Program-made: the position numbers and the translations under genes
Part shown: positions 32,239-33,059 of the stretch, piece by piece
Numbering within the stretch: position 1 is the first letter of the stretch
Layout: every line of letters starts with the position of its first letter
Notes under the pieces: generated by a model
What the model was told of the DNA's origin: nothing
The model's database searches: none
The model's input: the letters and a program-made list of their open reading frames with translations, nothing else
Origin: Blastopirellula sp.
GTDB lineage: Bacteria > Planctomycetota > Planctomycetia > Pirellulales > Pirellulaceae
Assembly (NCBI GenBank): GCA_002701545.1
Contig: NZVR01000067.1
Coordinates: 8,924-41,982, forward strand
Direction: 5' to 3'
Length of the DNA stretch: 33,059 nt

Positions 32239-33012
32239 ATGCCACCGCCGCTGAGGAGTATCCTGGATCATCCCGCCGTCAGTGGGCGTTATCTGGTCCC
32301 TCAATCACGCAAGGTAAATTCCCCCTTCTACGTCGACGTCCCTGGCGCGCGACTTGCCTGTCATCATCAGGTCGTCGACCCGGCCAACCTCACGCTCGTC
32401 CATTTCCACGGCAATGGCGAAGCGGTCGCCGACTATGTTCCATCATTCACCGATGCGTGTGCACACATGCAGCTCAACACCCTCTTGGTCGAATACCGAG
32501 GGTATGGAGCTTCCAGCGGCGACGCCCAACTGGTCGCCATGCTCGACGACGGACTGGCTGCAGTGCAAACCGCCAACCTGGAATGGAGTCGCGTGCTCGT
32601 GTTTGGGCGGTCCATTGGCTCGCTTTATGCCGTCGACTTAGCTGCCCGCCGCCCCGACATCGCCGGCTTGATCCTCGAAAGCGGTCTCGCTGATCCAGTC
32701 GAACGGTTCCTTAAATACGCCAAGCTGGAACCGGTCGGCTTGGCCGCGCACGATGTCGTCCCTGATATCCAGCACTTCTTCAATACCCAGCGGAAACTCG
32801 AACAGTATGCCGGCCCGCTACTGCTGCTGCACGCGGAAAACGATGGCCTGATTGAGATCACTCACGCCGAGCAGAATCTGGCTTGGTCAGCCAGCACGAA
32901 CAAACGTCTGGTGCGCCTGCCACAGGGAAATCACAACACCGTCATGCAACTGAACTGGCAAGCCTACCAAGATGCGATCGCACAATTCGTGCAACAAATC
33001 ACCTCCGCCTAA
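32239..33012 (+). CDS. Alpha/beta hydrolase (serine-hydrolase fold, BEM46/S33-like)
   Basis: 257 residues. The oxyanion segment LVHFHGNGEAVADY, then LLVEYRGYGASSGD, the nucleophile elbow GRSIGS with Ser125, then Asp202 in HAENDGLI and His232 in QGNHNT make a complete catalytic triad. This arrangement is typical of the BEM46/FrsA-like and serine aminopeptidase S33-like hydrolases. No signal peptide. The substrate is unknown; esters or peptides of small molecules are possible. It is divergent from the secretion-like operon with about 150 bp between them, and no functional link is evident. Confidence 0.9.
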   Translation: MPPPLRSILDHPAVSGRYLVPQSRKVNSPFYVDVPGARLACHHQVVDPANLTLVHFHGNGEAVADYVPSFTDACAHMQLNTLLVEYRGYGASSGDAQLVAMLDDGLAAVQTANLEWSRVLVFGRSIGSLYAVDLAARRPDIAGLILESGLADPVERFLKYAKLEPVGLAAHDVVPDIQHFFNTQRKLEQYAGPLLLLHAENDGLIEITHAEQNLAWSASTNKRLVRLPQGNHNTVMQLNWQAYQDAIAQFVQQITSA

Positions 33013-33028
33013 AAACCAAACCAGCTAC

Positions 33029-33059
33029 CGCCAACTCAGAGACGTCAGCGCCAACTCAG
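33029..33059. repeat. Direct repeat CGCCAACTCAG with 20-bp period at window edge
   Basis: Two exact copies of CGCCAACTCAG (33029-33039 and 33049-33059) begin 20 bp apart, just after the hydrolase stop codon, and the second ends exactly at the window edge. It may be the start of a longer tandem array; two copies alone cannot show this. Confidence 0.5.

Overview
The window looks like a chromosomal segment of a member of the Planctomycetota, probably Pirellulales or a relative. The family content points there: a DUF1559 protein with a pilin-type N-terminus and the C-terminal H-x9-DG motif, a secreted PQQ-type propeller opening with DWPQFRG, two ECF-type sigma factors (one of the kind found next to serine/threonine kinases), large secreted multi-domain proteins, and a YVTN propeller-cytochrome fusion. 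There is no rRNA, integrase, transposase, CRISPR array or phage gene. The assignment rests on family recognition, not on a search.

Layout. 1-7.1 kb: a secreted PQQ-like propeller (-) diverges from a 1116-residue propeller / two-haem cytochrome / ankyrin fusion (+). A secreted protein with low-complexity repeats, a Trp/His/Cys-rich core and a PDZ-like domain follows, closed by a strong hairpin terminator. 7.2-10.3 kb: tRNA-Gly(CCC), ychF, nusB and an unknown membrane coiled-coil protein. 10.4-13.4 kb: a GMC oxidoreductase, a small unknown gene with a clear GTG start, and a sugar-phosphate isomerase/epimerase-like TIM barrel. 13.6-15.8 kb: a two-gene sodium:solute symporter (DUF4212 small subunit plus large subunit). 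16.1-20.1 kb: a 1333-residue secreted protein with a von Willebrand A domain, a secretin/TonB short N-terminal-like module, a Gly-Met tract and a DUF2135-like region. About 0.8 kb of apparently non-coding DNA follows.

20.9-26.4 kb holds cardiolipin synthase and a signalling island. One ECF sigma factor is translationally coupled to a PP2C phosphatase on the - strand. It diverges from a second ECF sigma factor that is coupled to a membrane serine/threonine kinase on the + strand.

26.4-32.1 kb is one tightly packed - strand operon of seven genes. It encodes three different GspF/PilC-type inner-membrane proteins, then GspI-, GspJ- and GspK/PilX-like pseudopilins, and last a DUF1559 protein. The last four genes each overlap the gene before by exactly 4 nt. 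The operon reads as a type II secretion / type IV pilus-like assembly in which DUF1559 takes the place of the major pseudopilin; no ATPase, secretin or peptidase gene is present in the window. An alpha/beta hydrolase diverges from it and runs close to the window end.

The best candidates for something undescribed are this triple-GspF/DUF1559 operon, the divergent sigma-phosphatase / sigma-kinase island, and the three unusual secreted multi-domain proteins.
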